This document shows positions 16,409 through 25,024 of a stretch of DNA of 64,000 bases, in pieces. How positions within the stretch are numbered: the stretch's first letter is position 1; each line of letters opens with the position of its first letter. Location of the stretch: positions 1,984,001 to 2,048,000 of the forward strand of contig NZ_JNLQ01000002.1 in the NCBI RefSeq assembly GCF_000703165.1, read 5' to 3'. The translations under genes were made by a program, and so were the position numbers. Below the pieces are notes generated by a model that searched no databases, was not told the origin of the DNA, and saw nothing but the letters and a program-made list of their open reading frames with translations. This DNA is from Butyrivibrio sp. AE3004 (GTDB taxonomy: Bacteria > Bacillota > Clostridia > Lachnospirales > Lachnospiraceae).

Positions 16409-16558
16409 ACAATCCCCCAATTCCTATAACTTCTTCTCTACAATAATTGATCCTGTTATCATTATATTACGATAAATTATGTTCCATTATCAGGTAAAGT
16501 ACTTGCTAGTTACATATATACTTATGTTACTGACACTGGGTGTGAACTATAACATCCT

Positions 16559-16920
16559 CACTCCCGGTTAATACCACCTGGAAACTTCAAAATCTGAACC
16601 TTCATACCAATAGTCTCATTATATTCTACCATCCCCAGATCCTTATTGACATTGAACTCTTTAACTCATCAAATATCATATTATCCATCTGTAAAAAATT
16701 CCAGTCTTCAAAACAACTCTCTTCATAATGCTCCAAATTCACGTAATCATCAATAATATCTTCTACAGAGTAACCATATTCCGCTGCTATGACTTCCAGA
16801 GCATTCACGATCTTCTTTCTATCCTTTGCAGAAAAACCTCTCCACCAACTCCAGATCTATATCTTTTAGCAACTCCCAATCCACTGCTATCAGCAGAAAC
16901 ATTTGATAGTTCTGTAACAT
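16559..16920 (-). pseudogene. Frameshifted remnant of an unknown small protein
   Basis: Reading the minus strand from the ATG at 16920 gives MLQNYQMFLLIAVDWELLKD and continues to LELVERF. The sensible reading then moves to another frame across a TTTTT run (SAKDRKKIVNALEVIAAEYG, then EDIIDDYVNLEHYEESCFED). Near 16650 it moves again to finish as NETIGMKVQILKFPGGINRE before a stop at 16559. Joined, this gives about 120 residues with no recognised family. It lies 17 bases downstream of the small gene at 16938. Sequencing error could mimic these shifts, so decay is likely but not certain. Confidence 0.5.
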
Positions 16921-16937
16921 ACTAGGACTACGCATCT

Positions 16938-17198
16938 TCACCGACTACAAAAGCTCGATAAGCGAAACAAATGCGAATTCGCATCCTCCTCACTAACATT
17001 TTCCTGAGAAATATCTTCCATAATATATTTATAGAACTCAGCATCCTTAGGACTTATTCCCAAAACACTATCCAACGTATCATACATATTCATTTCCAAA
17101 TGAAACTGCATTATGTTTAAAATCCTTGTACTTGCAAATTTTTCAATTATCCCACTTACCTTTTTATCATCCGTAAGTTCAACATATATCTGTAGCAT
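16938..17198 (-). CDS. Small hypothetical protein
   Basis: 86 residues beginning MLQIYVELTDDKKVSGIIEK, mostly helical and acidic, with no membrane segment or known motif. A good AGGAG site lies seven bases before the ATG, supporting that it is translated. It is followed directly by the broken gene at 16559-16920, so the two were probably one operon. The family was not recognised; it may be a remnant of a phage-like or toxin/immunity module in this AT-rich accessory patch, but nothing in the sequence proves that. Confidence 0.5.
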   Translation of the reverse strand: MLQIYVELTDDKKVSGIIEKFASTRILNIMQFHLEMNMYDTLDSVLGISPKDAEFYKYIMEDISQENVSEEDANSHLFRLSSFCSR

Positions 17199-17484
17199 AG
17201 GCCGCTCCTAATACCCTCGTTTATAAATTGCTTTTCATTTAAATAAAGACGGACATGATATTTACGAAATAGTCTTATTCCAGAAAACGGTGCTCTTTGA
17301 ATACTTTTTTTAATAACGCCACCGATAAAACATTATAAGCAACTTGTCAGAAAATAATTTTACAATAATAGTTTTATATTGATTTTATATATTTCATATT
17401 TTACGTATGTTAGACTTATAGATGATTTCAACCACTTCATCCTTGAAAATATACTAAATAATATTGCAAATATATAAGAAAGAA

Positions 17485-18048
17485 ATGAGCTATAAAGATA
17501 TTAAGAAAATAATTGAAAAAATACAAAAAGAGCGCTCAAAGACCTCTACAGCTATGTGGGAGGAAGCCTACGCTGTTTCTGAAATAATTGATAGTGAATA
17601 TTATAAAGATAACATTCATAGTGTTCGTAAATTGTCTTCTATTTTAGGAATCTCAAAATCAACGCTAAGCGGTTATTCAACGGCTGTTGCTTTTGATAAA
17701 ATACATCATTTTGATAAAAAAAGCTTCACCGTTACTCAAGTAATGAAATTGAGCTCATTAGGAAATAACTACAAAAGTTTTGTTCGTTATGCTAAGAAAA
17801 ACAATATCGATTATTCTAATGCAAAACAAACCGACTTAGTAAAAATAATAAACAACTTCAAGGAACATTTTAAATTTTCAAATACAAATAAAGAGCAGAA
17901 TCTCGCATCTACTGCAATTTCTCGTATTTACTCTGAATTAGTTGAAATAAAAGATGCCGAATTATTACAAAAAAGAATAAACGAATTATCTGAAAAAGAA
18001 ACCAGAGACCTATTATTTTACCTTATTAAGAATCTCCCTCAAATATAA
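17485..18048 (+). CDS. Hypothetical protein with a helix-turn-helix-like segment
   Basis: 187 residues, Lys-rich, with a probable helix-turn-helix at SVRKLSSILGISKSTLSGYS (about residues 46-65), recalling the ParB/KorB-type or MerR-like recognition helix pair. The remainder is alpha-helical without known motifs. The ATG at 17485 is preferred over a TTG at 17464, because AAGAAAG precedes the ATG and nothing precedes the TTG. It stands alone in very AT-rich DNA (codon usage favours A/T more than the core genes here), which suggests acquisition. A DNA-binding regulator is the best guess. Confidence 0.6.
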   Translation: MSYKDIKKIIEKIQKERSKTSTAMWEEAYAVSEIIDSEYYKDNIHSVRKLSSILGISKSTLSGYSTAVAFDKIHHFDKKSFTVTQVMKLSSLGNNYKSFVRYAKKNNIDYSNAKQTDLVKIINNFKEHFKFSNTNKEQNLASTAISRIYSELVEIKDAELLQKRINELSEKETRDLLFYLIKNLPQI

Positions 18049-18156
18049 TAAGAAAGTCAAAAGAATATGATTTTTTCGCATTCTTTAATAGCTAAACCTT
18101 CATTACATCTAGGATGCAAATCATAAATTAACAAAACATTTTCAGGGTATATTTCT

Positions 18157-19041
18157 ATGAAAAAGTGGATTCCTTAAATATTTATTCTAGTAATTACCAC
18201 ATTTCCAATTACTACATTTGCATCAAAAGAAGTGCATTTCAGAGTAGCTTCATGGGGTGATTTAGATACACAAATAAAGAATTTGAAAAAGCAAAATTCG
18301 TCAAAGAAACTGATACTATGCTCTTTTATTGATTGACTTACAATGGTGAAAGCATATATGCTGCATATGAATTTGCAGACGGAAAATTCTCTAAAGGATA
18401 TTATTTTCCACAAAATTCATACATAATACGAGAAGAAAAAAGTCTGTATATATATGAAAAATTATCTCAGTGAGGAGTTGGGTATTCCTTTTAAAGATAA
18501 TATTTTAAATAATTATGGTAATAAAATAGATGCATCTCCTAATATCGATAAAATAAAAGAACAAAAACAGTGTTTAAAAACATTTTGGTTCACAGATGAC
18601 ACAAAAATAGCCCTCACGATGGATGCTGATGATGTAGGAATATCATGGCTAATCACTTATACTCCAAATTCCCGTAAAGAAATATTAAAGCCCGTTGATA
18701 ATATTTTTTCGGAAAACAGTAATTATTCCAAAAGTGGGATGCACTATTCTAACTCAGTTTCACCAGATGGCACTACTGTCGTAATAAATATATGGAATAG
18801 CCAAAGTCAATTTACATCTTGGGGTATGTCTGCCCAAGACGGTGATTCTAAAGCCATGAAGCTATGGCAAAACAATGTGGACACATTAACAGAATCTATA
18901 AGTGATACTCAAAAGAACATCTTTGATATAGTAGGATTGCATTCAACTACATATGCATTATCAGAATTGGATATGAGTACTCCCTTACTAATATGGGAAG
19001 ATGGAGTATTAATATATAATGTTGCAGATTTAAATAAATAG
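18157..19041 (+). pseudogene. Decayed gene for a small secreted protein
   Basis: The plus strand encodes a signal-peptide-like start (MKKWIP, an in-frame TAA, then IFILVITTFPITTFASKEVH) followed by VASWGD. The reading continues in a different frame as FEKAKFVKETDTMLFY, meets a TGA, and resumes in the same frame as NGESIYAAYEFADGKFSKGY to IYEKLSQ at 18473. A further shift near 18454 leads into the long open stretch that runs to 19041 (TFWFTDDTKIALTMDADDVG). The order of parts resembles small exported proteins of Firmicutes in which a W-G-D motif precedes a YAAYxF strand. At least two nonsense codons and two frameshifts make the original product impossible. The open part from 18454 alone would encode 195 residues. 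Confidence 0.55.
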
Positions 19042-19296
19042 TAAAAATGATACTGATATTAGGATCTCGGTTCCCAGATAATTCCATACTTATCGTATCT
19101 ATTGACTGTTCGGCTTAATCCTGTCAATCCACACAAATGATTTATACCATGCGCTGATGTAGTGAGTTTATTAGAGTTGTTTTGGATATCTGATAAGAAC
19201 CATATAGCCTCCATACCTTTAAAAATTTACATCATTCCATATAAAAAATTTCACAAAATATGATACTTACAAGTAAGTACTTATTTGCAAATACTG

Positions 19297-20028
19297 TCAA
19301 ATTCTATCTAGTAGCTCTTTCTTTTTTTGTTCGAATTCTTTTTCTGTTATAGCACCTTGTTTTTTTAGCTCAGATAAATCTTTGATTGCTGTAGTTATTT
19401 CTTTAGTATTGATACTTGATTCATATTGTTTTATTCCACTGATAACAGATGTAACCTTATTTGTCTCTATTATAACCTTGAATGTTGCAACTAATTCATT
19501 AGTAAAAATGTGTTCTTGTTCCATCGACGATAGTGTTCTTCTTTCATTTTCAAAAATCAGATATTCATGTATCGGATTCTTTATGTTATTTGTATATACA
19601 GCAATTGAACAGCTGTTTATAATAGTTTCTGCTGTTATAGCTCCAATTACAGCACCTGTACCTCCGGCAATAATTGCACCAGCTATAGCTCTTCCAATTC
19701 CATTTGTAGTATTGCCATTCTCCTTTATTTCAATACCACATATATCAAAAAATGAAAGTTCATCAATCAATGTTTCACCTTGAAAAACCAATATCAGCTT
19801 TTTTTCTTCATCTATATAAAATGCCAATTCTGCATATGAAGTTATTGGATATGATATTTTCTTTGTATTGAAAATGTCTATTCCCCTATCTAAAGCATCA
19901 GACCTTATTCTTGCTTCTTTAGATATCTCCTGCATTTTTGATTTTTTTGAAGCCTGACTAATTAATAATATAATAATTATAATTCCCAAAAGAACAAAAA
20001 ATAGATTACCTGCCAATTCCAAAGGCAT
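19297..20028 (-). CDS. Membrane-anchored protein with C-terminal SHOCT domain
   Basis: 243 residues. One N-terminal transmembrane segment (FFVLLGIIIIILLISQAS, about residues 10-27) is followed by a domain containing a Gly/Ala-rich hydrophobic stretch, GRAIAGAIIAGGTGAVIGAI (about residues 112-131), that may dip into the membrane. The last 30 residues (LSELKKQGAITEKEFEQKKK) are a SHOCT short C-terminal domain, which commonly mediates oligomerisation. GGAGGT precedes the ATG. Function is unknown; it lies between the decayed secreted-protein gene and the IS200-like element. Confidence 0.7.
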   Translation of the reverse strand: MPLELAGNLFFVLLGIIIIILLISQASKKSKMQEISKEARIRSDALDRGIDIFNTKKISYPITSYAELAFYIDEEKKLILVFQGETLIDELSFFDICGIEIKENGNTTNGIGRAIAGAIIAGGTGAVIGAITAETIINSCSIAVYTNNIKNPIHEYLIFENERRTLSSMEQEHIFTNELVATFKVIIETNKVTSVISGIKQYESSINTKEITTAIKDLSELKKQGAITEKEFEQKKKELLDRI

Positions 20029-20229
20029 ACATTTACCTCCTAGTTAAGCTACATCCTAATAAAAAATCAGATTATATTAGTTCATGCTATCTATATTACC
20101 TATATACTAAAAGCAATTTATTATGTATTTAAATACTATGATACTCTCGAAAAAAACATATAAATATAAACTACATATAAACTTTTTATTATTTCTGACA
20201 TTCTTCTAAATATCCTTTGCTAAATAATA

Positions 20230-20930
20230 AAAATTCAGCACCACCCATCTGAAGGGTGGCTTGCTCGCCCCTATAAGGCGCTGGGCTTTCACTTTGTTCG
20301 AGTCCTAACGCCTTTGACTCGTCGCAGCCCTTGAAAGAGTGCTTGTAATACCGGCTCCTCCTTGAAGGGATTCTCATACTCTTTCACACTCAGTTTATCC
20401 ATTGCTATATTATGTTTTTCTTGATCCTGAATGTACTTCTTTATTGTTGACTCATTGAGGCCTACTGTACTAACATAGTATCCTTCAGCTCAGAAATGTC
20501 TATTCCCAAACTTATATTTTAGATTTGCGTGCTGATCAAAAATCAGCAACGCACTCTTTCCTTTCAGATACCCCATAAACCGCGATACACTAAGCTTTGG
20601 AGGAATACTGACCAACATATGTACATGGTCTGGCATTAAATGTCCTTCAATAATCTCTACTCCTTTATATGCACATAACTGCTTCAATATATCTCGTATG
20701 CTGGTCTTGTATTGATTATAAATAATTTTTCTCCTATACTTAGATGTAAACACAATATGGTACTTACACATCTATTTGGTATGTGCTAAGCTATATGACT
20801 TGTTTGCCATTAAAATCACCTTTACTTTCGTTATAATTTAGGCTTGAACAACCACATTATAACGGAAAGGTGATTTTTTTGTATAACAAACACCGCGCAC
20901 CCGCATAGCGGGTGGTTGATATTTCGCACG
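20230..20930 (-). mobile_element. Degenerate IS200/IS605-family element
   Basis: A single broken Y1-transposase gene (20289-20810, minus) is flanked by the short subterminal hairpins typical of this family. At the right end, CCACCC/GGGTGG pairs around 20242-20260. At the left end, CACCCGC/GCGGGTG pairs around 20897-20913. Upstream of the gene an additional long stem pairs TCACCTTT...CGTTATAAT with ATTATAACGGAAAGGTGA (20817-20875). IS200-type elements lack terminal inverted repeats and target duplications, so exact tips cannot be set. No TnpB or guide RNA accompanies it. Confidence 0.8.
20289..20810 (-). pseudogene. tnpA: IS200-type Y1 transposase TnpA inactivated by two nonsense codons
   Basis: From the ATG at 20810 the reading is MANKSYSLAHTK, a TAG where the family has Trp, then MCKYHIVFTSKYRRK. 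The catalytic HUH pair is in LMPDHVHMLVS. A TGA at 20490-20492 replaces the Trp of the usual GNRHFWAEGYY motif. The frame then continues AEGYYVSTVGLNESTIKKYI, containing the nucleophile Tyr, to a stop at 20289. Both lesions are G-to-A type changes of TGG codons. Otherwise the gene is full length and in frame, so inactivation looks recent. A 93-residue internal reading remains from 20771. Confidence 0.85.
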
Positions 20931-20965
20931 CTTTGCGCGCTCAACTGGGTCACGACCCATAATTA

Positions 20966-21006
20966 AAAAGACCATTTAACAGTACCCAACTGTCAAATGG
21001 TCTTTT
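20966..21006 (-). terminator. Terminator of the DnaJ-domain gene
   Basis: AAAAGACCATTT and AAATGGTCTTTT form a 12-bp stem extended inside by CAG/CTG, ending in T-tracts. It lies about 20 bases after the DnaJ gene stop on the minus strand. Confidence 0.8.
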
Positions 21007-21026
21007 GTACCTTTTATATAATTCTA

Positions 21027-21470
21027 TCATCCAAGAAAAAATGCCATTTTCAATAACATAGAAAAAATCTGGTATATAATGAACCATCTGAATATCCTGC
21101 CCAATATAGATGGTCTGGAGGAATATACCGGCATATTACTAAAATTCCAGGTATACGTGTAACCATATCCCCTCTGCCTGTTCCTCTGTTTCAAATACTC
21201 TTCAAAGTCCACATATTCTGCTTCTTTGTCATATGTGCTCCGCTGCTCATAAGATCGGTTTTCAGTTCTTTGTTGCCATGTATCCGAGCTGTGAGGCTTT
21301 GAAAGAATATCGTATGCTGCATTTATCTCATTCATCTTTGCCGATGCTGCCTCATCATTTGGATGAAGGTCCGGATGATACTTCTTTGCAAGATTTCTAT
21401 ATGCTTTTTTTATTTCCTCATCTGAGGCACCCGGCTGAACTCCCAGGGTTTCATAAGGATTTGTCATCAT
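21027..21470 (-). CDS. J-domain (DnaJ-like) membrane-associated protein
   Basis: 147 residues. An N-terminal J domain ([20 protein letters not shown], with the HPD tripeptide in [10 protein letters not shown]) should stimulate the ATPase of an Hsp70. A Gln/Arg/Tyr-rich linker with [15 protein letters not shown] follows. The C-terminal hydrophobic segment [20 protein letters not shown] probably anchors it in the membrane. The Gly-rich, zinc-finger and C-terminal domains of true DnaJ are missing, so it is a class III (type C) J-protein. GAGG lies seven bases before the ATG. It is a single gene with its own terminator. Confidence 0.88.
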   Translation of the reverse strand: MMTNPYETLGVQPGASDEEIKKAYRNLAKKYHPDLHPNDEAASAKMNEINAAYDILSKPHSSDTWQQRTENRSYEQRSTYDKEAEYVDFEEYLKQRNRQRGYGYTYTWNFSNMPVYSSRPSILGRIFRWFIIYQIFSMLLKMAFFLG

Positions 21471-21704
21471 ATCATTTCCTCATATCTCATCATGTTTTCT
21501 TTATGAATCTGTTTGAACATCTGGGGCATCTTATCTCAATCCTGCCTTTTTCTTGTGATTCATATAATTAGTCTATTCTTTGTTCGGAACAATACATATA
21601 TCCAATACTGCTAAAAGATATGCGCTATTATTCTTTTTTAGCAACCTCTTGTGAACATTGTATGAGAGAAACCTTAAGATATCCTTAATATGGAGATGAT
21701 CATA

Positions 21705-22700
21705 TCATTTTTTATTTGTATTTTCCACAAACCTGAGAGTAGTCATTACATCACTAATATTACCGGGCTCCTGATAAACATACATATAAACAATAATAGC
21801 CTTATCTATCTCCTGGAAGATGAATTCGACCTGATATTTTTCACCAAGAGCCTGTTTATAAGAATCCCTGTAATACTTGTAGTTTGCGTTATAATAAGTC
21901 GCTTCCATTTTTAATGGAAATACTTTTAAAGTGTCCTTCTTAAGAATGTCCTTTATTATTGCTTTTTCTATAAGATAATTTTCATTTTGATCATTGATAT
22001 CAACCATTGCCTTCTTATCAAAATAACAAATAAAAAGGCTTTCTGCTTTTGCTCTTTTCTTCCCTATCTTATTAAGAGTATATTGATATCCGGGCATATT
22101 GCCCAGTTTTTCAGTCTCAATATCATGTTCGACAGATTTCCATGTTGATGGAATATAAAAATTTATACCGGTATCAGCAAATGTTCTTTTTACAAGTGAT
22201 GTTTTATTAACAATGGTTCCGTCTAACATAATAAAAGTATCATCGGAATACGATGCATTCGCATCCCACATAACACTATCTATGTTCATGCTTAATCCAT
22301 AATAGATAAATCCTACATTTAGCTTACCAAAAAGACTTATCCGATCACCTTCATTAACATTTTCCAATGCTGTTTTATCAGTCGTTTTACATGTAATAAC
22401 GCTTTTGGTCTGCCTGTTTATTCCTAAAGAGATTTCTTTATTATTATTTTTCTTAAAAATTACGGTTCCACTAATCAGGTAAGGATTTCCATTATATTTC
22501 TCCTTTGCCTTTTTAGGATCTGATTCAAAAGCAGAAATAATAGCTTCAGCAGAGGTATATTGATATAGAGCATTTTTTTCCGTATCAAGTATTACATCCG
22601 GTTTTGCAAACAATGCTCCACATAACATAATATTCATCAGGACTAACATGATACATACTGTTATTGTCCAAAATCTTTTTCGTAAGTGGTTAATCTGCAT
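21705..22700 (-). CDS. Membrane-anchored OB-fold (tRNA_anti-like) protein, last gene of the ExbB/ExbD-like operon
   Basis: About 331 residues. One N-terminal transmembrane segment (TITVCIMLVLMNIMLCGALF). Residues about 45-150 read as an OB-fold of the tRNA_anti-like type: SAEAIISAFESDPKKAKEKY, then NPYLISGTV and NEGDRISLFGKL. The C-terminal half is an unrecognised alpha/beta domain ending VMTTLRFVENTNKK. A TGGGG site precedes two adjacent ATG codons (22703 and 22700), and either may be used. The gene start overlaps the end of the preceding gene, so it belongs to the operon. It may be an extracytoplasmic partner of the channel proteins. Confidence 0.75.
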   Translation of the reverse strand: MQINHLRKRFWTITVCIMLVLMNIMLCGALFAKPDVILDTEKNALYQYTSAEAIISAFESDPKKAKEKYNGNPYLISGTVIFKKNNNKEISLGINRQTKSVITCKTTDKTALENVNEGDRISLFGKLNVGFIYYGLSMNIDSVMWDANASYSDDTFIMLDGTIVNKTSLVKRTFADTGINFYIPSTWKSVEHDIETEKLGNMPGYQYTLNKIGKKRAKAESLFICYFDKKAMVDINDQNENYLIEKAIIKDILKKDTLKVFPLKMEATYYNANYKYYRDSYKQALGEKYQVEFIFQEIDKAIIVYMYVYQEPGNISDVMTTLRFVENTNKK

Positions 22701-23193
22701 CATATTTGAACCCCATTTCAGAACTCAATCCTCGTAGTATTTCATCAGCTTCGCGATATATATGAGCTTCAGCATAATCATCTATCAATCGGACTTTTTC
22801 GCCACCTGTGTAGATCTGCTTTATCTTTTTCGATAGTTCATCCACAGAAATAGCAGTATCCTCACCATTCACAAATATTTCTCTATCCCGGATTCTAACC
22901 TTAATGGTTACATTTTTCTTTCCGCCATTATTTGCCGTTGCTACTTCATTCGCTTTCTTAGCCTCACCACTTTTTTCTTTTGAACTATCAGTAGTTTTTT
23001 CTTTTACGGTATCTTTTTCTTTTGTTTTTCCTGTCTCCTCCACTCCTAAAACAGATATTTCTATAGCCTTATCAAGATCAATCAAGTTATCTTTTGTCAG
23101 TTCTACCGACTTTTTTCCAAATCCGCATATGAGAAAAGCGCACAATACTGACAAGATTGTAAGTCCTAACCGTCTTTTATTCGTCTGTTTCAT
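22690..23193 (-). CDS. Exported protein with ExbD-like C-terminal domain
   Basis: 167 residues. A short hydrophobic N-terminus (LGLTILSVLCAFLICGFG) serves as signal or anchor. A Lys/Glu/Thr-rich linker follows to about residue 88. The last 75 residues (VTIKVRIRDREIFVNGEDTA, then VRLIDDYAEAHIYREADEIL) have the strand-helix order of the ExbD/TolR periplasmic domain. They match the tail of the preceding gene in an ID-x-YA-x-AH ... IL ... GF-x-Y pattern. The ATG at 23193 is chosen because AGAAGGGA lies eight bases upstream. It overlaps the upstream gene end by 17 bases, so translation is coupled. Confidence 0.7.
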   Translation of the reverse strand: MKQTNKRRLGLTILSVLCAFLICGFGKKSVELTKDNLIDLDKAIEISVLGVEETGKTKEKDTVKEKTTDSSKEKSGEAKKANEVATANNGGKKNVTIKVRIRDREIFVNGEDTAISVDELSKKIKQIYTGGEKVRLIDDYAEAHIYREADEILRGLSSEMGFKYDAD

Positions 23194-23767
23194 ATTCAAA
23201 TCCCTTCTCGCTCAGGATTCTCATAACTTCATGAAAAGTGTGAGCTGAGGCATAACCGTCAATTACATATATAGTATTCCCCTCGGGAAGTCTCTCTACT
23301 TCTGTTTCAAATTCTTCTAAATTACAAACAGATTTATCTTTAAATAATATGTCTGTTCCCTTTACTATTACATAATCCGTATATACTAAACCGTCATCGG
23401 ATATGTAATTCCCGGAAGAATCAAATCCTTCAGCCAATTCCTGATTAATTGAATCTGAGTCTTCACTTTCTTCTAATTCTGTTGAAAATAAAAGACCAAA
23501 TCCCTTTTCTCCATATTTCAAATAGGCGCCTGTAAAAAACAGTATGCACCCAATAATGAATAATATCCCTGTCTGAATCCAGTAACCTTTCCTGGCTTTT
23601 TGTAATAAAGCAAAATTACTGGGGCTTGTATAATGAGCATAATCATCTTTCCGTTTAATAACTATCTGATAGTTCTTATATAAGGGTTCAAATAAGTACA
23701 TCAGACACATAAAAACGGATACCAATATCATAATTGCGCCAATTATCATCAAAAATATAGGTATCAT
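23177..23767 (-). CDS. Two-TM membrane protein with ExbD-like C-terminal domain
   Basis: 196 residues. Two transmembrane segments (IPIFLMIIGAIMILVSVFMC and WIQTGILFIIGCILFFTGAY) are followed by an acidic linker and a C-terminal domain from about residue 130 (DYVIVKGTDILFKDKSVCNL, then IYVIDGYASAHTFHEVMRIL). That domain has the layout of an ExbD/TolR periplasmic domain and is paralogous to the tail of the next gene. AAAAGGGA precedes the ATG. It lies 11 bases after the ExbD-like gene. No known family fits the whole protein; a structural partner of the channel in the membrane is likely. Confidence 0.7.
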   Translation of the reverse strand: MIPIFLMIIGAIMILVSVFMCLMYLFEPLYKNYQIVIKRKDDYAHYTSPSNFALLQKARKGYWIQTGILFIIGCILFFTGAYLKYGEKGFGLLFSTELEESEDSDSINQELAEGFDSSGNYISDDGLVYTDYVIVKGTDILFKDKSVCNLEEFETEVERLPEGNTIYVIDGYASAHTFHEVMRILSEKGFEYETDE

Positions 23768-23778
23768 AATTGTCCCTT

Positions 23779-24300
23779 TTATTTTTCTCTTATATTGGGG
23801 TATTCACTGCTTAACTGAGTAAAGATATCCTTTATTCTCTTTTCATCCCTGTAAAGAATATCTTCATCATTTTCATTAAATGACAAAACTACAACTCTTT
23901 CAGAATTCTCAGCAACATAGGTGCGAAGATATTCGCTTAGCTCTTCATACCCGTCTTCAACCCTCAGTCCCTTTAATTGCGATATTTCCGGAATTTCAGA
24001 CTGTTTGTCTGAATTCAGGATAGTAATATGTCTGGTAACCAGGTCCTCATCATATTGTGCATTAACGGTAATATATGAGACATAATCCGATACCGAGCCT
24101 AACGATTCTATCTGATCACTATAGAGTTTTTTCAATTCTTTAAGATCATTTTCCTGTTGCTGAACACTTTTTTCCTTAGCTGCATATGTGTTTTTTGTAT
24201 CTTGAAGCTGACACATGACAACCAGCAGCACAATGAAAACAACATCCAGCAATGAAGTTAAATCTATTAATATATTAGATTTGTTTCTACGTCTCTTCAT
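23779..24300 (-). CDS. ExbD/TolR-like proton-channel subunit
   Basis: 173 residues. The N-terminus is the ExbD/TolR signature: basic MKRRRNKSN, then the single transmembrane helix IDLTSLLDVVFIVLLVVM with the conserved membrane Asp at residue 19 that carries protons in ExbD, TolR and MotB. A coiled-coil stretch (about residues 38-70) follows, then an extracytoplasmic domain without a peptidoglycan-binding OmpA-like motif. The start has GAGG eight bases upstream. It is 22 bases after the ExbB-like gene. With that gene it should form a proton-driven stator-like complex; what it drives is unknown. Confidence 0.82.
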   Translation of the reverse strand: MKRRRNKSNILIDLTSLLDVVFIVLLVVMCQLQDTKNTYAAKEKSVQQQENDLKELKKLYSDQIESLGSVSDYVSYITVNAQYDEDLVTRHITILNSDKQSEIPEISQLKGLRVEDGYEELSEYLRTYVAENSERVVVLSFNENDEDILYRDEKRIKDIFTQLSSEYPNIREK

Positions 24301-24322
24301 ATCTTAATACCTCAAAAATAAG

Positions 24323-24868
24323 TTATTCAGATATATTTCCCAGCATTATCGCATTATTGACCTTCTTATCATAATCTTCGAGGATTATTTCTGTTTCATT
24401 TATTGTTCTTGCCGGGCCAACAGCATCTAAAAACTTCAAAATAATGGCAAAAACCAAGCCATAAAATGTTGATCCCAGTGCCAAATGTAACGATGAGAAA
24501 ATTGTACTCAAATCCTCAGTACTAAGTTGCATGATAAGACCTGCAACTGTTCCAAGAATTCCAAAAAGCGGGAACAGCGGAATTAATTGAGAAAATGCTT
24601 CATGCCAGGAGCATGTTTTGTTAAAAGCTGTCTCCAATTCCCTGATAGAATCCGGCGTAACTTTTTCACTATCAGCCTTATCTTCCACTTCATGAGTATT
24701 CTTGTTTATCATACTTTTTGTGTTTTTCCAATTCATAATGGATTTTATTTGATTGTAGTGACCTAAAACCAAAATATAATTTCCCACAAGCAATCCCAAA
24801 AGCAGTATTCCACAAATCAGAATGATCGTATTCATTTTGCCAGCTAAGAAACTGTAAATTGAACTCAT
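24323..24868 (-). CDS. MotA/TolQ/ExbB-family proton channel protein
   Basis: 181 residues with three transmembrane segments: TIILICGILLLGLLVGNYIL, LIPLFPLFGILGTVAGLIMQ and LHLALGSTFYGLVFAIILKF. The last two carry the family signature (LGTVAGLI, then AL-x-ST-x-x-GL-x-x-AI). It is shorter than ExbB or TolQ and has a small Glu/Lys-rich cytoplasmic loop. AAGGGGG precedes the ATG. It heads a five-gene operon with an ExbD-like partner and three unfamiliar membrane proteins. A flagellar MotA is unlikely because the long torque loop is missing. The long gap upstream holds the 548-bp palindrome. Confidence 0.85.
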   Translation of the reverse strand: MSSIYSFLAGKMNTIILICGILLLGLLVGNYILVLGHYNQIKSIMNWKNTKSMINKNTHEVEDKADSEKVTPDSIRELETAFNKTCSWHEAFSQLIPLFPLFGILGTVAGLIMQLSTEDLSTIFSSLHLALGSTFYGLVFAIILKFLDAVGPARTINETEIILEDYDKKVNNAIMLGNISE

Positions 24869-25024
24869 TTTGAACCCCCTTATAATTGATTTTCCTTAGA
24901 AATCAAAAACTTATAATTATTTACATTATACATTATGCTTGTCGATATAACGCTAAAATAAGCATAAAATATCATCGAACATATAATCAAATAGATCCAA
25001 GGTATTTTCGTACCTTGGATCCAT
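24869..25024. other. Leader of the ExbB/ExbD-like operon with a perfect hairpin
   Basis: This region, about 155 bases long, should contain the operon promoter, but no clear boxes were singled out. GATCCAAGGTA and TACCTTGGATC (near 24993-25021) form a perfect 11-bp stem with a six-base loop directly next to the giant palindrome. No T-run follows, so an operator or structural role is more likely than termination. Confidence 0.5.

Noticed and set aside
18174..18413. 79-residue open frame on the minus strand
   Set aside because: It is antisense to the decayed secreted-protein gene, whose plus-strand remnants (signal peptide, VASWGD) are recognisable.
21705..24868. Zorya-type or flagellar MotAB system
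   Set aside because: The channel protein is 181 residues, with no long tail as in ZorA and no torque loop as in MotA. The ExbD-like protein has no peptidoglycan-binding OmpA domain, and no ZorC/ZorD helicase-like gene adjoins it.
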